Below the pieces are notes generated by a model. The model was given only the letters and a program-made list of their open reading frames with translations, had not been told where the DNA came from and ran no database searches. 49,060 nt of DNA from the NCBI GenBank assembly GCA_900545405.1, contig UQYT01000017.1, forward strand, positions 1 through 49,060, read 5' to 3'. The DNA is from an uncultured Eubacteriales bacterium (GTDB taxonomy: Bacteria > Bacillota > Clostridia > Oscillospirales > Oscillospiraceae). Shown here in pieces: positions 8,082 through 15,281 of the stretch (within the stretch, counting starts at the first letter, position 1; the number at the start of each line of letters is the position of its first letter). The translations under genes and the position numbers were made by a program.

Positions 8082-8851
8082 GTGTACCTCACCGCCTCGA
8101 CCTTGAGGCAGGCGCCCGTCTCGGAGTCGAGCTCGAACACCGCGCCCTCGAGCTTGGCCGGGCCGGGCGCGCAGTCATAGCGCCGCGGCACGTCGCCGAG
8201 GAACTTGCCTATCGACTGCTCCGGCTTTATGCCGATGACGGACTCGGCGGGCCCGGTCATGCCGAGGTCGGTGATATAGCCCGTGCCGTTAGGCAGGATG
8301 CGCGCGTCCGAGGTCTGCACGTGGGTGTGCGTGCCCCAGACGGCGGAGACGCGGCCGTCGAGGTAATAGCCCATGGCTAGCTTCTCGCTGGTGGCCTCGG
8401 CGTGGAAGTCGACGAGTATCATCTTCGCCTCCGCGCCCTCGAGCAGGGCGTCGGCGGTGAGGAAGGGGCTGTCGGTGTTGGGGTCGAGCGTGAAGCGGCC
8501 GAGCAGGTTCACCACGAGCACGGGGCCGAAGGGTGTCCGGAAGCTGGCCGCGCCCCGGCCGGGGCACTGCGGCGCGTAGTTGGCCGGGCGCAGGACGGAG
8601 GGGCTCTCGTCCAGGTAGGGCTGGAGCTCCCAGCGGGTCCAGGTGTGGTTCCCGAGGGTGATGGCGTCCGCCCCGGCGGCGAGCAGCGAGTCGCACTGCT
8701 TGGGCGTCACGCCGACGACGTTTGCGTTTTCGCCGTTGACGACGACGAAGTCGGCGCCGACCTCTTTTTTGATGCGCCGCAAATTTTTGGCGGCGAAATC
8801 GAGGCCGGGATTGCCGACCACGTCGCCGACTGCGAGTATGCGAAAGAGCAT
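8078..8851 (-). CDS. ymdB: YmdB-family metallophosphoesterase
   Basis: A 257-residue protein of the TIGR00282/YmdB family: GDVVGNPG (9-16), NGENA (39-43), TLGNHTWTR (about 65-73), VDFHAEATSEK, and WGTHTHVQTSD. These give the two-metal centre of a cyclic-nucleotide or nucleotide phosphodiesterase; in B. subtilis YmdB affects sporulation and biofilm choice. Length matches the family (about 260). AAAAAGGAG precedes the ATG. It is the first gene of the leftward operon with the YhaO/YhaN-like pair. Confidence 0.9.
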   Translation of the reverse strand: MLFRILAVGDVVGNPGLDFAAKNLRRIKKEVGADFVVVNGENANVVGVTPKQCDSLLAAGADAITLGNHTWTRWELQPYLDESPSVLRPANYAPQCPGRGAASFRTPFGPVLVVNLLGRFTLDPNTDSPFLTADALLEGAEAKMILVDFHAEATSEKLAMGYYLDGRVSAVWGTHTHVQTSDARILPNGTGYITDLGMTGPAESVIGIKPEQSIGKFLGDVPRRYDCAPGPAKLEGAVFELDSETGACLKVEAVRYT

Positions 8852-8897
8852 GTTGGTATCGCTCCTTTTTGACCATAGTTTAAATCAATAATAAAGA

Positions 8898-8926
8898 AGT
8901 ATAACACAAGCCGCGCGCGGGGGCAA
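8898..8926 (-). promoter_or_regulatory. promoter of the ymdB operon
   Basis: Minus strand: TTGCCC (8926-8921), 17-base spacer, TATACT (8903-8898), about 45 bases before the start codon. Confidence 0.65.
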
Positions 8927-8985
8927 ATATTATTCCACGGCCGGGACATAATAAGAGCGCAAACAAAGAAACGGAGGGCGAAAAG

Positions 8986-9150
8986 ATGCAGAACACGTCA
9001 TTTCTCAAGGGCATGGGCATGGGTCTCGCGATAGGCGCCTCGGTGGGCATGGCGCTCGCGCCGAAGCGCAAGAACACCAACGTCGTGGGCAAGGCCCTGA
9101 AGGCCGCCGGCGAGCTGGCCGAGAACATCACGGACGCGATGATGAAATAA
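8986..9150 (+). CDS. 54-residue hypothetical protein, glycine-rich helix
   Basis: A short frame preceded by ACGGAGGGCG at good spacing. The protein starts MQNTSFLKGMGMGLAIGASVG, a glycine-zipper-like hydrophobic stretch, then a basic APKRKN turn and an amphipathic helix ending AENITDAMMK. It resembles small YtxH-like membrane-associated proteins of clostridia in outline, without certain homology. It stands alone between the ymdB promoter and tRNA-Arg. The ribosome binding site, codon choice and clear two-part structure argue for a real gene. Confidence 0.7.
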   Translation: MQNTSFLKGMGMGLAIGASVGMALAPKRKNTNVVGKALKAAGELAENITDAMMK

Positions 9151-9174
9151 TCGGCAAAAAAGGCGAAAAAGTAC

Positions 9175-9203
9175 TTGCAAAGCGTGTCCGGCTGTGCTAA
9201 TAT
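9175..9203 (+). promoter_or_regulatory. promoter of tRNA-Arg
   Basis: TTGCAA (9175-9180), 17-base spacer, TAATAT (9198-9203), ending 17 bases before the mature tRNA. Confidence 0.75.
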
Positions 9204-9220
9204 ATTAAGGCGCTGGATGA

Positions 9221-9297
9221 GCGCCGTTAGCTCAGCTGGATAGAGCGTCTGGCTACGGACCAGAAGGCCGGGGGTTCGAATCCCTCACGGCGTGCCA
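9221..9297 (+). tRNA. tRNA-Arg (ACG)
   Basis: 77 nt with encoded CCA (9295-9297). The D-arm has TAGCTCAGCTGGATAGAG, the anticodon stem-loop reads TCTGGCT-ACG-GACCAGA, and the T-arm has GGTTCGAATCC. Anticodon ACG should be edited to ICG to read CGU/CGC/CGA. The first acceptor pair is a G-U wobble (G9221 with T9293), the remaining six are Watson-Crick. Confidence 0.95.
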
Positions 9298-9299
9298 AA

Positions 9300-9330
9300 A
9301 AACCTGTCTGCACCGCAGACAGGTTTTTTA
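9300..9330 (+). terminator. intrinsic terminator of tRNA-Arg
   Basis: A 10-bp perfect stem AACCTGTCTG/CAGACAGGTT (9301-9310 with 9316-9325) runs into TTTTA right after the tRNA CCA. Confidence 0.9.
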
Positions 9331-9368
9331 TTATCAAATCCGGATTCGAACGGGAGTGAGCCCGCACG

Positions 9369-9402
9369 CAAAAACGCCCCGGCCTGGTTTCAGGCCGGGG
9401 CG
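9369..9402 (-). terminator. terminator of the lysine-riboswitch operon
   Basis: A 12-bp perfect stem (9375-9386 with 9391-9402, loop GTTT) with a run of Ts on the minus strand (complement of 9370-9374), six bases after the stop codon of the FMN dehydrogenase. Confidence 0.85.
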
Positions 9403-9408
9403 CTGCTT

Positions 9409-10428
9409 TTACAGCCGTATCTTGCTGGGGGTTATCTCCGCGAGGTTCGCGGCGCCGGTCATGAGCATGACGTTTTTGAGCTGGGCGCCGAGGCTCTCGG
9501 CGTAGAGCGTCACGCCCTCGGCCCCGCCGCCGTGGGCGGCTACCACGAAGGGACGGCCTATCATCACGGCGTCAGCGCCGAGTGCCAGGGCCTTGAAGAT
9601 GTCCGTGCCGGTGCGGAGTGCGCCGTCGGCGATGATCTTGATGGAGTCGCCCACCGCGGCCCTTATCTCCGGGATGACCTCACAGGTGCCGGGGGCGGAC
9701 TGGATGACGCGCCCGCCGTGAGTGGAGATTATGACGCCCGCGCAGCCGGCCCGCGCGGCCTTCTCCGCGCCCGCGGCGGTCATGACGCCCTTGAGCAGGA
9801 AGGGAATCCTGACGGCGCTGGTTATCTCGCGGAGGTCGGCCTCGCTCTTGGGCGCGAGCTGGCTCGCGGCGGCGCCCATGTTGGCGTAGCCCGCCGCGTC
9901 CACGTCGCAGGCGAAGGCTATGCAGCCGGCGGCCTCCATCTCCCTGGCACGGGAGATGAGCTTTTCGTTGTCGGCCCAGGGCTTGAGGGTGACGACGTTC
10001 AGTCCGCCGTTGGCCTTGGCGGCCTCCACGCCGCGGTAATACTGCTCTGGGTTGGCGTTGTCGCCGGTGAAGGGCAGGATGCCCGCCGCCCGGGCGCCCT
10101 CCACCAGGGCGAAGGTCCAGTCGCGGTCGGTCATAGCGCCGTTGTAGTTGTGGTTCATGCCGCCTATGGGCGCGGCGAAGATGGGGTACTTGAAGCTGCG
10201 CCCGAAGATGTTCAGCGTCGTGTCCTGGCCGCGGTCCTCATAGACCGTGTCCATGTTTATCTTCACGCGGCTGAGGAACTCTGTGCAGTTGGTCCAGGAT
10301 GAGCCGTCGCCCATCGCGCCGACGCCGGGGATCTCACCGCGGCAGGCGACGCCGTTGCAGACCTTGCATGCGCGGCAGTTGGGGCGCATTATCTCCCGCG
10401 CGCGGTTCCAGACTTCGTCAAGTGTCAT
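9409..10428 (-). CDS. FMN-dependent alpha-hydroxy-acid dehydrogenase
   Basis: A 339-residue TIM-barrel flavoprotein of the lactate/glycolate oxidase family. It shows KYPIFAAPIGG (FMN-binding strand 1), PFLLKGVMTAAGAEKA with the FMN-contacting Lys, the catalytic-His motif ISTHGGRVI (Asn usually before the His is Thr here), and IIADGALRTGTDIFKALALGADAVMIGRPF for the phosphate site. The N-terminus has four cysteines (CRACKVCNGVAC, about 19-30) that could bind an Fe-S cluster. It overlaps the NhaC gene by 11 bases and is last in the lysine-riboswitch unit. Substrate unknown; a 2-hydroxy acid is likely. Confidence 0.87.
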   Translation of the reverse strand: MTLDEVWNRAREIMRPNCRACKVCNGVACRGEIPGVGAMGDGSSWTNCTEFLSRVKINMDTVYEDRGQDTTLNIFGRSFKYPIFAAPIGGMNHNYNGAMTDRDWTFALVEGARAAGILPFTGDNANPEQYYRGVEAAKANGGLNVVTLKPWADNEKLISRAREMEAAGCIAFACDVDAAGYANMGAAASQLAPKSEADLREITSAVRIPFLLKGVMTAAGAEKAARAGCAGVIISTHGGRVIQSAPGTCEVIPEIRAAVGDSIKIIADGALRTGTDIFKALALGADAVMIGRPFVVAAHGGGAEGVTLYAESLGAQLKNVMLMTGAANLAEITPSKIRL

Positions 10429-12049
10429 TTTGGGGCCTCCTGTTGTTTATGAGCTTTATCACCACGAGCGTGCCGAGCATGAGCACGACGGCCGCGGGCA
10501 GTGCGATGTATGCGTTGGGCACGAAGCCCGCGATTATGTAGCTGACGCAGCTGACGGCCGCGCAGGTTATGGCGTAGGGCAGCTGGGTCGAGACGTGGTT
10601 CACGTGGTCGCACTGGGCGCCGGCGGAGGCCATGATGGTGGTGTCCGAGATGGGCGAGCAGTGGTCGCCGCAGACGGCGCCGGCCATGCAGGCCGAGACG
10701 CAGACGACGCCGTGCGGGTCGGTCAGCGGGAAGACCTCGAGCACGATGGGGATGAGTATGCCGAAGGTGCCCCAGCTGGTGCCGGTGGAGAAGGCGATGA
10801 AGCAGCCGATGAGGAACACGATGGCCGGCAGCAGAGCCTTGAAGCTCTCAGCAGAGGCGCGCAGCGTGGTGTCGACGAAGGCGGTCGCGCCGAGCGAGTC
10901 GGTCATGGCCTTGAGGCTCCAGGCGAAGGTGAGGATGAGTATGGCGGGGACCATGGCCTTGAAGCCCTCGGGGATGCTGTTCATGATCTCGCGGAAGCTC
11001 ATGGAGCGGCGGCAGAGGTAGTAGACAATGGCGAACACCAGCGCAAAGGCGCTGCCCAGCATGAGGCCCTGCGAGGCGTCGCAGCCGGAGAAGGCGTCGA
11101 CAAAGCTCGTCCCGGTGAAGAAGTTGCCGGAGTAGAGCATGCCGAGCACGCAGCAGATGACCAGCACGACGATGGGCAGCACGAGGTCGAGCACGCGCCC
11201 CTTGCCCTCGGGCACGTCCTCCTCCATGCCGGCGTAGGGGTTCTTGCCGGAGAAGAGGTCGCCGTTCTGGGCGTTCTTTTCAAACTTGGCCATCGGGCCG
11301 TAGTCGATCTTCATGACGGCGAGGCCTATCATCATGATGATGGTCAGCCAGGCGTAGAAGTTATAAGGTATGGACTTGATGAACACGGTGAGGCCCTGAC
11401 CGTCCTCGACGTAGCTGGCCACGGCGGCGGCCCAGGAGGAGATGGGCGCGATGATGCAGACGGGCGCGGCGGTGGCGTCGATGAGGTATGCGAGCTTGGC
11501 ACGGGAGACGTTGTGCTTGTCGGTCACGGGACGCATGACGCTGCCCACGGTGAGGCAGTTGAAATAGTCGTCCACGAAGATGAGCACGCCGAGCGCGGTG
11601 GTGGCGAGCTGGGCGCCGACGCGGGTCTTGATGCGCTTTGCCGCCCAGCGCCCGAAGGCCGCCGAGCCTCCGGCGCGGTTCATGAGCGAGACCATGGCGC
11701 CGAGGATGACGAGGAAGATGAGGATGCCGACGTTGTAGCCGTCGGACAGCACGGAGACTATGCCGCCGTTGAAGATGTGCAGCACCGTGCCCTCGAAGCT
11801 GAAGTTCGAGTACAGCAGTCCGCCGGCGAGTATGCCGACGAAGAGGGAGGAGTAGACCTCCTTCGTGATGAGCGCGAGGACGATGGCGATGACCGGCGGC
11901 AGAAGCGACCAGGCCGTGCCGTAGAAGCTGCTCGTGGCATCCGCCGCATCCCCGCCGTCGGCCAGGACGCCGACAACGAGCGTGCAGAAGATGGCGGCCA
12001 GCACCGCGATGAGCGCGGGCAGCGCGCGGGGCGTTCGTTTCTTGTGCAT
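10418..12049 (-). CDS. NhaC-family Na+/H+ antiporter, possible lysine transporter
   Basis: A 543-residue protein with about 12 membrane segments. Family motifs: PPVIAIVLALITKEVYSSLF near the N-terminus, LIFVDDYFNCLTVGSVMRP in the middle with the conserved DD and N, TGTSWGTFG, and GDHCSPISDTTIMASAGA. The start at 12049 follows GTGGGAGAAAA; the frame is open 51 codons further but that runs into a large inverted repeat. NhaC relatives under L-box control (LysW) have been predicted to carry lysine; this gene lies downstream of an L-box ABC transporter with no promoter visible between, so lysine or Na+/lysine exchange is an inference. Confidence 0.87.
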   Translation of the reverse strand: MHKKRTPRALPALIAVLAAIFCTLVVGVLADGGDAADATSSFYGTAWSLLPPVIAIVLALITKEVYSSLFVGILAGGLLYSNFSFEGTVLHIFNGGIVSVLSDGYNVGILIFLVILGAMVSLMNRAGGSAAFGRWAAKRIKTRVGAQLATTALGVLIFVDDYFNCLTVGSVMRPVTDKHNVSRAKLAYLIDATAAPVCIIAPISSWAAAVASYVEDGQGLTVFIKSIPYNFYAWLTIIMMIGLAVMKIDYGPMAKFEKNAQNGDLFSGKNPYAGMEEDVPEGKGRVLDLVLPIVVLVICCVLGMLYSGNFFTGTSFVDAFSGCDASQGLMLGSAFALVFAIVYYLCRRSMSFREIMNSIPEGFKAMVPAILILTFAWSLKAMTDSLGATAFVDTTLRASAESFKALLPAIVFLIGCFIAFSTGTSWGTFGILIPIVLEVFPLTDPHGVVCVSACMAGAVCGDHCSPISDTTIMASAGAQCDHVNHVSTQLPYAITCAAVSCVSYIIAGFVPNAYIALPAAVVLMLGTLVVIKLINNRRPQNDT

Positions 12050-12080
12050 TTTTCTCCCACTCTCTGATTGTTTATTACAG

Positions 12081-12119
12081 ACCGATATCCACAGACGGCG
12101 CGCGCCTGTGGATATCGGT
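12081..12119. repeat. 14-bp perfect inverted repeat between the ABC ATPase and NhaC genes
   Basis: ACCGATATCCACAG (12081-12094) is repeated inverted at 12106-12119 around an 11-base GC-only loop. No U-run follows on either strand, so it is not a standard terminator. It could slow or partly end transcription, or protect the upstream mRNA. Confidence 0.75.
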
Positions 12120-12125
12120 TCCGTT

Positions 12126-12863
12126 TCAGTTTTCCATGAAGCGCGAGAGGAAGTCCCGCGTCTCACTGTGCTGGGGGTTGCTGAAGAGCTCGCCCGGCGC
12201 ACCCTGCTCCCAGATGACGCCGTCCTTCATGAACACGGCGTGGGTGGAGACGTCGCGCGCAAAGGCCATCTCGTGCGTGACGACCAGCATCGTCATGCCC
12301 TCCTGCGCCAGAGTGCGCATGACGGAGAGCACCTCGCCGACCATCTCGGGGTCGAGCGCGCTGGTGGGCTCGTCAAAGAGCAGCACCTCCGGCTCCATGG
12401 CCAGCGCCCGGGCTATCGCCACGCGCTGCTTCTGGCCGCCGGATATCTGCCGCGGTCTTGCGTTTATATAGGGCGCCATGCCCACCTGCTCGAGGTATTT
12501 CATGGCGTTGGCCCTGGCGTCGGCCTTGCTCTTTTTGAGCACCTTGACCTGGCCTATCATGCAGTTTTCAAGCACGCTCATGTTGGCGAAGAGGTTGAAG
12601 CTCTGGAACACCATGCCCACCTTCGCGCGGTAGGCGGAGGCGTTCACCTTGCCGGAGATGACGCTCTCGCCGTGGAAGAGCACGTCGCCGCTCGTCGGCG
12701 TCTCGAGGAGGTTTATGCACCTCAAAAGCGTGCTCTTGCCGGAGCCGGAGGCCCCGATTATGCTCGTCACGTCGCCTTTGGAGACGGTGAAGTCTATGTC
12801 GCGCAGCACCTCGTTTTTGCCGAAGCTCTTGGAGAGGTGGCGCACCTCAAGTATCGGTCCCAT
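12126..12863 (-). CDS. amino-acid ABC transporter ATP-binding protein
   Basis: A 245-residue ABC ATPase of the polar amino acid (GlnQ/HisP) type: Walker A GASGSGKST (about 37-45), Q-loop FQSFNLFANMSVLENC, signature ISGGQKQRVAIARALA, Walker B VLLFDEPTSALDPE, and switch His in VVTHEMAFARDVS. It begins within the stop codon of the permease gene (one-base overlap). It powers import of the substrate of the adjacent binding protein, which the riboswitch predicts to be lysine or a related basic amino acid. Confidence 0.95.
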   Translation of the reverse strand: MGPILEVRHLSKSFGKNEVLRDIDFTVSKGDVTSIIGASGSGKSTLLRCINLLETPTSGDVLFHGESVISGKVNASAYRAKVGMVFQSFNLFANMSVLENCMIGQVKVLKKSKADARANAMKYLEQVGMAPYINARPRQISGGQKQRVAIARALAMEPEVLLFDEPTSALDPEMVGEVLSVMRTLAQEGMTMLVVTHEMAFARDVSTHAVFMKDGVIWEQGAPGELFSNPQHSETRDFLSRFMEN

Positions 12864-13744
12864 CAGCGATCCCCCCTCATGCTGCCGTTGCGATTCCGCA
12901 GGCTCTGGCGTATGCGCTCCCGATACTCGGGGCTGCGCTCGTCAAAGGGCGTGCCGCGGTCGGGGTAGTTGTAGGTGCCCGCGGACATCGTGAGCTGGTC
13001 GGACTGGACGAGCTCGTAGCTGCTCTTGCCGTCCATGCGGCGCTCCACCCAGCGGAGGATGAACGAGGCCGTCAGCGTGACGGCGAGGTAGCCGACCATC
13101 TCTATCGTCGCGCTGGGGAAGTACATGTTGTTGAGGCCCACGAGCTGGCGGTGGAAGGCGAAGAACTCCATGAAGCCGATGATGAACATGACCGAGGTGT
13201 CCTTCACGTTGATTATAAAGTTGTTGCCTATCTGAGGCATGATGTTTCTCAGGGCCTGGGGCAGAATGACGCTGGTCATGGTCTGGTAGTGGTTCATGCC
13301 GATGGCCTTGGCGCCCTCGGTCTGCCCCGGGTCTATGGAGATGATGCCGCCGCGCACGCTCTCAGCCATGTACGCGCCGGTGTTTATGGAGACGATGAGT
13401 ATCGCGGCCGCCCACATGCTGTCGAACCTGTACTGGTTGTTGGAGAAATAGGGCAGGCCGTAGAAGATGAACACCGCCTGCAGCACCATGGGGGTGCCGC
13501 GGAAGACTTCAACATACACTCGCACGATGATCCGGATCAGCTTGAGGAGGAAGCGCTTGGGCAGCGGATCGTTCTTGGTGTACGGAATCGTGTTCAGGAT
13601 GCCGCAGATGAGGCCGATGAGGCAGCCTATGGCCGTCGCCACCAGGGCGAGCAGCAGCGTGTTGCCCAGGTTGATGAGATAGGACTTCCAATAGACCGCT
13701 AGCAGGTCTCCTATATCACTTATGAGTGCGGAAAATCTGTCCAT
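12863..13744 (-). CDS. amino-acid ABC transporter permease
   Basis: A 293-residue HisM/GlnP-type permease with about five membrane helices, the GTPMVLQAVFIFYGLPYF segment (about 79-96) after the VRVYVEVFRG motif, and the EAA-like loop EGAKAIGMNHYQTMTSVILPQALRNIMPQIGNN that docks the ATPase. A hydrophilic tail of about 60 residues follows the last helix, longer than usual for the family and rich in Arg/Asp/Tyr; its role is unknown. AAGGAAGGG precedes the ATG. Only one permease gene is present, so the channel is probably a homodimer. Confidence 0.93.
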   Translation of the reverse strand: MDRFSALISDIGDLLAVYWKSYLINLGNTLLLALVATAIGCLIGLICGILNTIPYTKNDPLPKRFLLKLIRIIVRVYVEVFRGTPMVLQAVFIFYGLPYFSNNQYRFDSMWAAAILIVSINTGAYMAESVRGGIISIDPGQTEGAKAIGMNHYQTMTSVILPQALRNIMPQIGNNFIINVKDTSVMFIIGFMEFFAFHRQLVGLNNMYFPSATIEMVGYLAVTLTASFILRWVERRMDGKSSYELVQSDQLTMSAGTYNYPDRGTPFDERSPEYRERIRQSLRNRNGSMRGDR

Positions 13745-13780
13745 GTGGCGGTGTTCCCTTCCTTAGTTTGAGCCCCGGGC

Positions 13781-14803
13781 TCAGATCTCGGGCTGGACGG
13801 AGATGGCGTAGGCCATGATGGTGTTGAAGTCGTCGGCGTCCATCTGGTTGAGGACGGCGTTCATGGCGTCGAGCAGGGTGGTGTTGCCCTTCTGGACGGA
13901 GATGCCGATGTTGACGTTCTCGGCGCGCTCGGCCTCGGTGGCGAACTGGAAGTCGCCGTCGGTGCCGGCGAAGTTCAGGATGACGAGGTTATCGTCCTTC
14001 TGGGCGGCGGCGGTGGCGGTGGGGACGTCGGTGCAGATGTAGTCGACCTGGCCGGTGGTGAGGCTCATTATCATGCTCGGCGCGGTCTCAGCGGGGGCTA
14101 TGAGGTTGACGTCGGGGATCTGGGGCAGGCAGGAGTCGTACCAGATGGTGCCGCTCTGCGCGGTGGCGGTGCCGCCGGCGAGGTCGGCTATGCTGGTCGC
14201 GTTGGCATACTCGCTGTCCTTAGTGGTGACCACGACGATGTCGGCGTAGTAGTAGGGGCCGGCCATGTCGACCTGGGACATGCGGTCGGCGGTCATGCTC
14301 TGGCCGGCGATGACGGCGTCATAGATGCCGCTCTGCACGCCGGGGACCAGGGAGTCCCACGCGCTGGAGACGACCTCGAGGTCCCAGCCGTAGAGGTCGC
14401 AGATGATCTTGGAGATCATGACGTCGTAGCCGTTGGCGTAGGAGCCGGACATGTTGGATATGGGCACGCCGCCGTTGGAGTCGTCGATCTGGGTCCAGTT
14501 GTAGGGGGCGTAGGCGCACTCCATCGCGACGGTGAGAACGCCGTCCTCAACGCCCTGGACAGCCGCGGGGTCGATGTCCTCGGGGACGGTGAGGGAGGCG
14601 ATAACGGCCTCGGCGGCGGCCTGCGGGTCAGCCGCGGGCTCTTCGCTGGCCGGGGCTTCGCTGGCCGGAGCTTCGCTCTCGGGGGCTTCACTGGCGGGGG
14701 CTTCGCTCACAGGGGCTTCGCTGGGCTCGGAGGCCTCGCTGCCGCAGGCGGCGAGGGCGAACACCATGCATAGCGCAAGGACGAGTGCAAGGATCTTTCT
14801 CAT
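13781..14803 (-). CDS. amino-acid ABC transporter substrate-binding lipoprotein
   Basis: A 340-residue lipoprotein: signal MRKILALVLALCMVFALAAC with Cys20 for lipidation, a 34-residue low-complexity Ser-Glu-Ala-Pro linker (22-55), then a family 3 binding domain with LTVAMECAYAPYNWTQ, GYDVMISKIICDLYGWDLEVV, WDSLVPGVQSGIYDAVIAG and MTADRMSQVDMAGPYY. These are typical of basic/polar amino-acid binders. GAGAGGT precedes the ATG. The lysine riboswitch directly upstream makes lysine the likely ligand. Confidence 0.93.
   Translation of the reverse strand: MRKILALVLALCMVFALAACGSEASEPSEAPVSEAPASEAPESEAPASEAPASEEPAADPQAAAEAVIASLTVPEDIDPAAVQGVEDGVLTVAMECAYAPYNWTQIDDSNGGVPISNMSGSYANGYDVMISKIICDLYGWDLEVVSSAWDSLVPGVQSGIYDAVIAGQSMTADRMSQVDMAGPYYYADIVVVTTKDSEYANATSIADLAGGTATAQSGTIWYDSCLPQIPDVNLIAPAETAPSMIMSLTTGQVDYICTDVPTATAAAQKDDNLVILNFAGTDGDFQFATEAERAENVNIGISVQKGNTTLLDAMNAVLNQMDADDFNTIMAYAISVQPEI
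14639..14740 (-). repeat. SEAP-repeat coding stretch in the binding protein
   Basis: Codons 22-55 encode repeats of SEAPx (SEAPVSEAPASEAPESEAP and so on) built from near-identical 12-15 base units. The peptide is a flexible acidic linker between the lipid anchor and the binding domain; the DNA is prone to slippage, so copy number may vary between strains. Confidence 0.8.
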
Positions 14804-14830
14804 TTTGTTTTACCTCTCTTCTTCGATTTT

Positions 14831-14870
14831 GCCGGGGTTTGCTGGGGTGTGCTGGGGTTTGCTGGGAGAT
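14831..14870. repeat. four tandem decamers in the leader
   Basis: GCCGGGGTTT, GCTGGGGTGT, GCTGGGGTTT and GCTGGGAGAT follow each other exactly. They lie between the riboswitch terminator and the ribosome binding site of the binding-protein gene. On the transcript they read as C-rich CCCCAGC repeats. No function is evident. Confidence 0.75.
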
Positions 14871-14890
14871 GCGGGGTAGAAGGCTCAGGC

Positions 14891-14932
14891 AAAACAAAAA
14901 AGCCATGAGCCCCTGTGTGAAGGACTCATGGC
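14891..14932 (-). terminator. expression-platform terminator of the lysine riboswitch
   Basis: On the minus strand the stem GCCATGAG...CTCATGGC (14932-14925 with 14909-14902) is followed by TTTTTTGTTTT. It lies about 25 bases after the aptamer and 90 bases before the binding-protein gene, as expected for a lysine-induced premature stop. Confidence 0.88.
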
Positions 14933-14956
14933 ATGCAAAACTTGTACATTCCACAA

Positions 14957-15122
14957 TACGATAGCGCTCCACAACAGTGACAGTCCGGCGGATATTCTCC
15001 GACGGCCCGGCAACCGCAAGGTCAGACAACCTGACGGCCCCTCGGCGGCATCCCCTTTCGCCCCCACGGTGTTCTGCCGTATTCTCGGGAGCTACTCTTG
15101 TCAGCCGCGCCTCTATCTTCCA
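14957..15122 (-). ncRNA. lysine riboswitch (L-box)
   Basis: Read on the minus strand, the leader has the L-box core in order: GATAGAGGCGCGG opening P1/P2, then AAGAGTAG, then AAAGGGGATGCCGCCGAGG, then the P4/P5 region GGTTGCCGGG, then CGGACTGTCACTGT, closing with GGAGCGCTATC, which pairs with the start. A strong promoter precedes it and an intrinsic terminator follows. The known class turns genes off when lysine binds. The downstream ABC genes are therefore predicted lysine importers, induced at low lysine. Confidence 0.92.
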
Positions 15123-15138
15123 TATGAAATTGTGTCCT

Positions 15139-15166
15139 ATTATAGCCCCAAAACCCGGTTTGTCAA
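15139..15166 (-). promoter_or_regulatory. promoter of the lysine-riboswitch operon
   Basis: Minus strand: TTGACA (15166-15161), 16-base spacer, TATAAT (15144-15139). Both hexamers match consensus exactly. Transcription would start shortly before the aptamer. Confidence 0.9.
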
Positions 15167-15281
15167 GAGCCAATGTTAAGCAAAGGTAAAAAAACTGTTA
15201 TAATTTCGGTCTTGAACTCCCAAAGCGGCAAAAAACGTGCTATCATTTCAGAGTACATAAGAATTATAATGGGGTGTATGT

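Noticed and set aside
10247..12067. A 606-codon plus-strand frame opposite the NhaC gene
   Set aside because: The translation is a His/Asp/Glu/Gly mixture that comes from reading membrane helices backwards.
14639..14740. Possible CRISPR-like or minisatellite array
   Set aside because: The repeats are in frame and encode a Ser-Glu-Ala-Pro linker common in lipoproteins of this group; there are no spacers.
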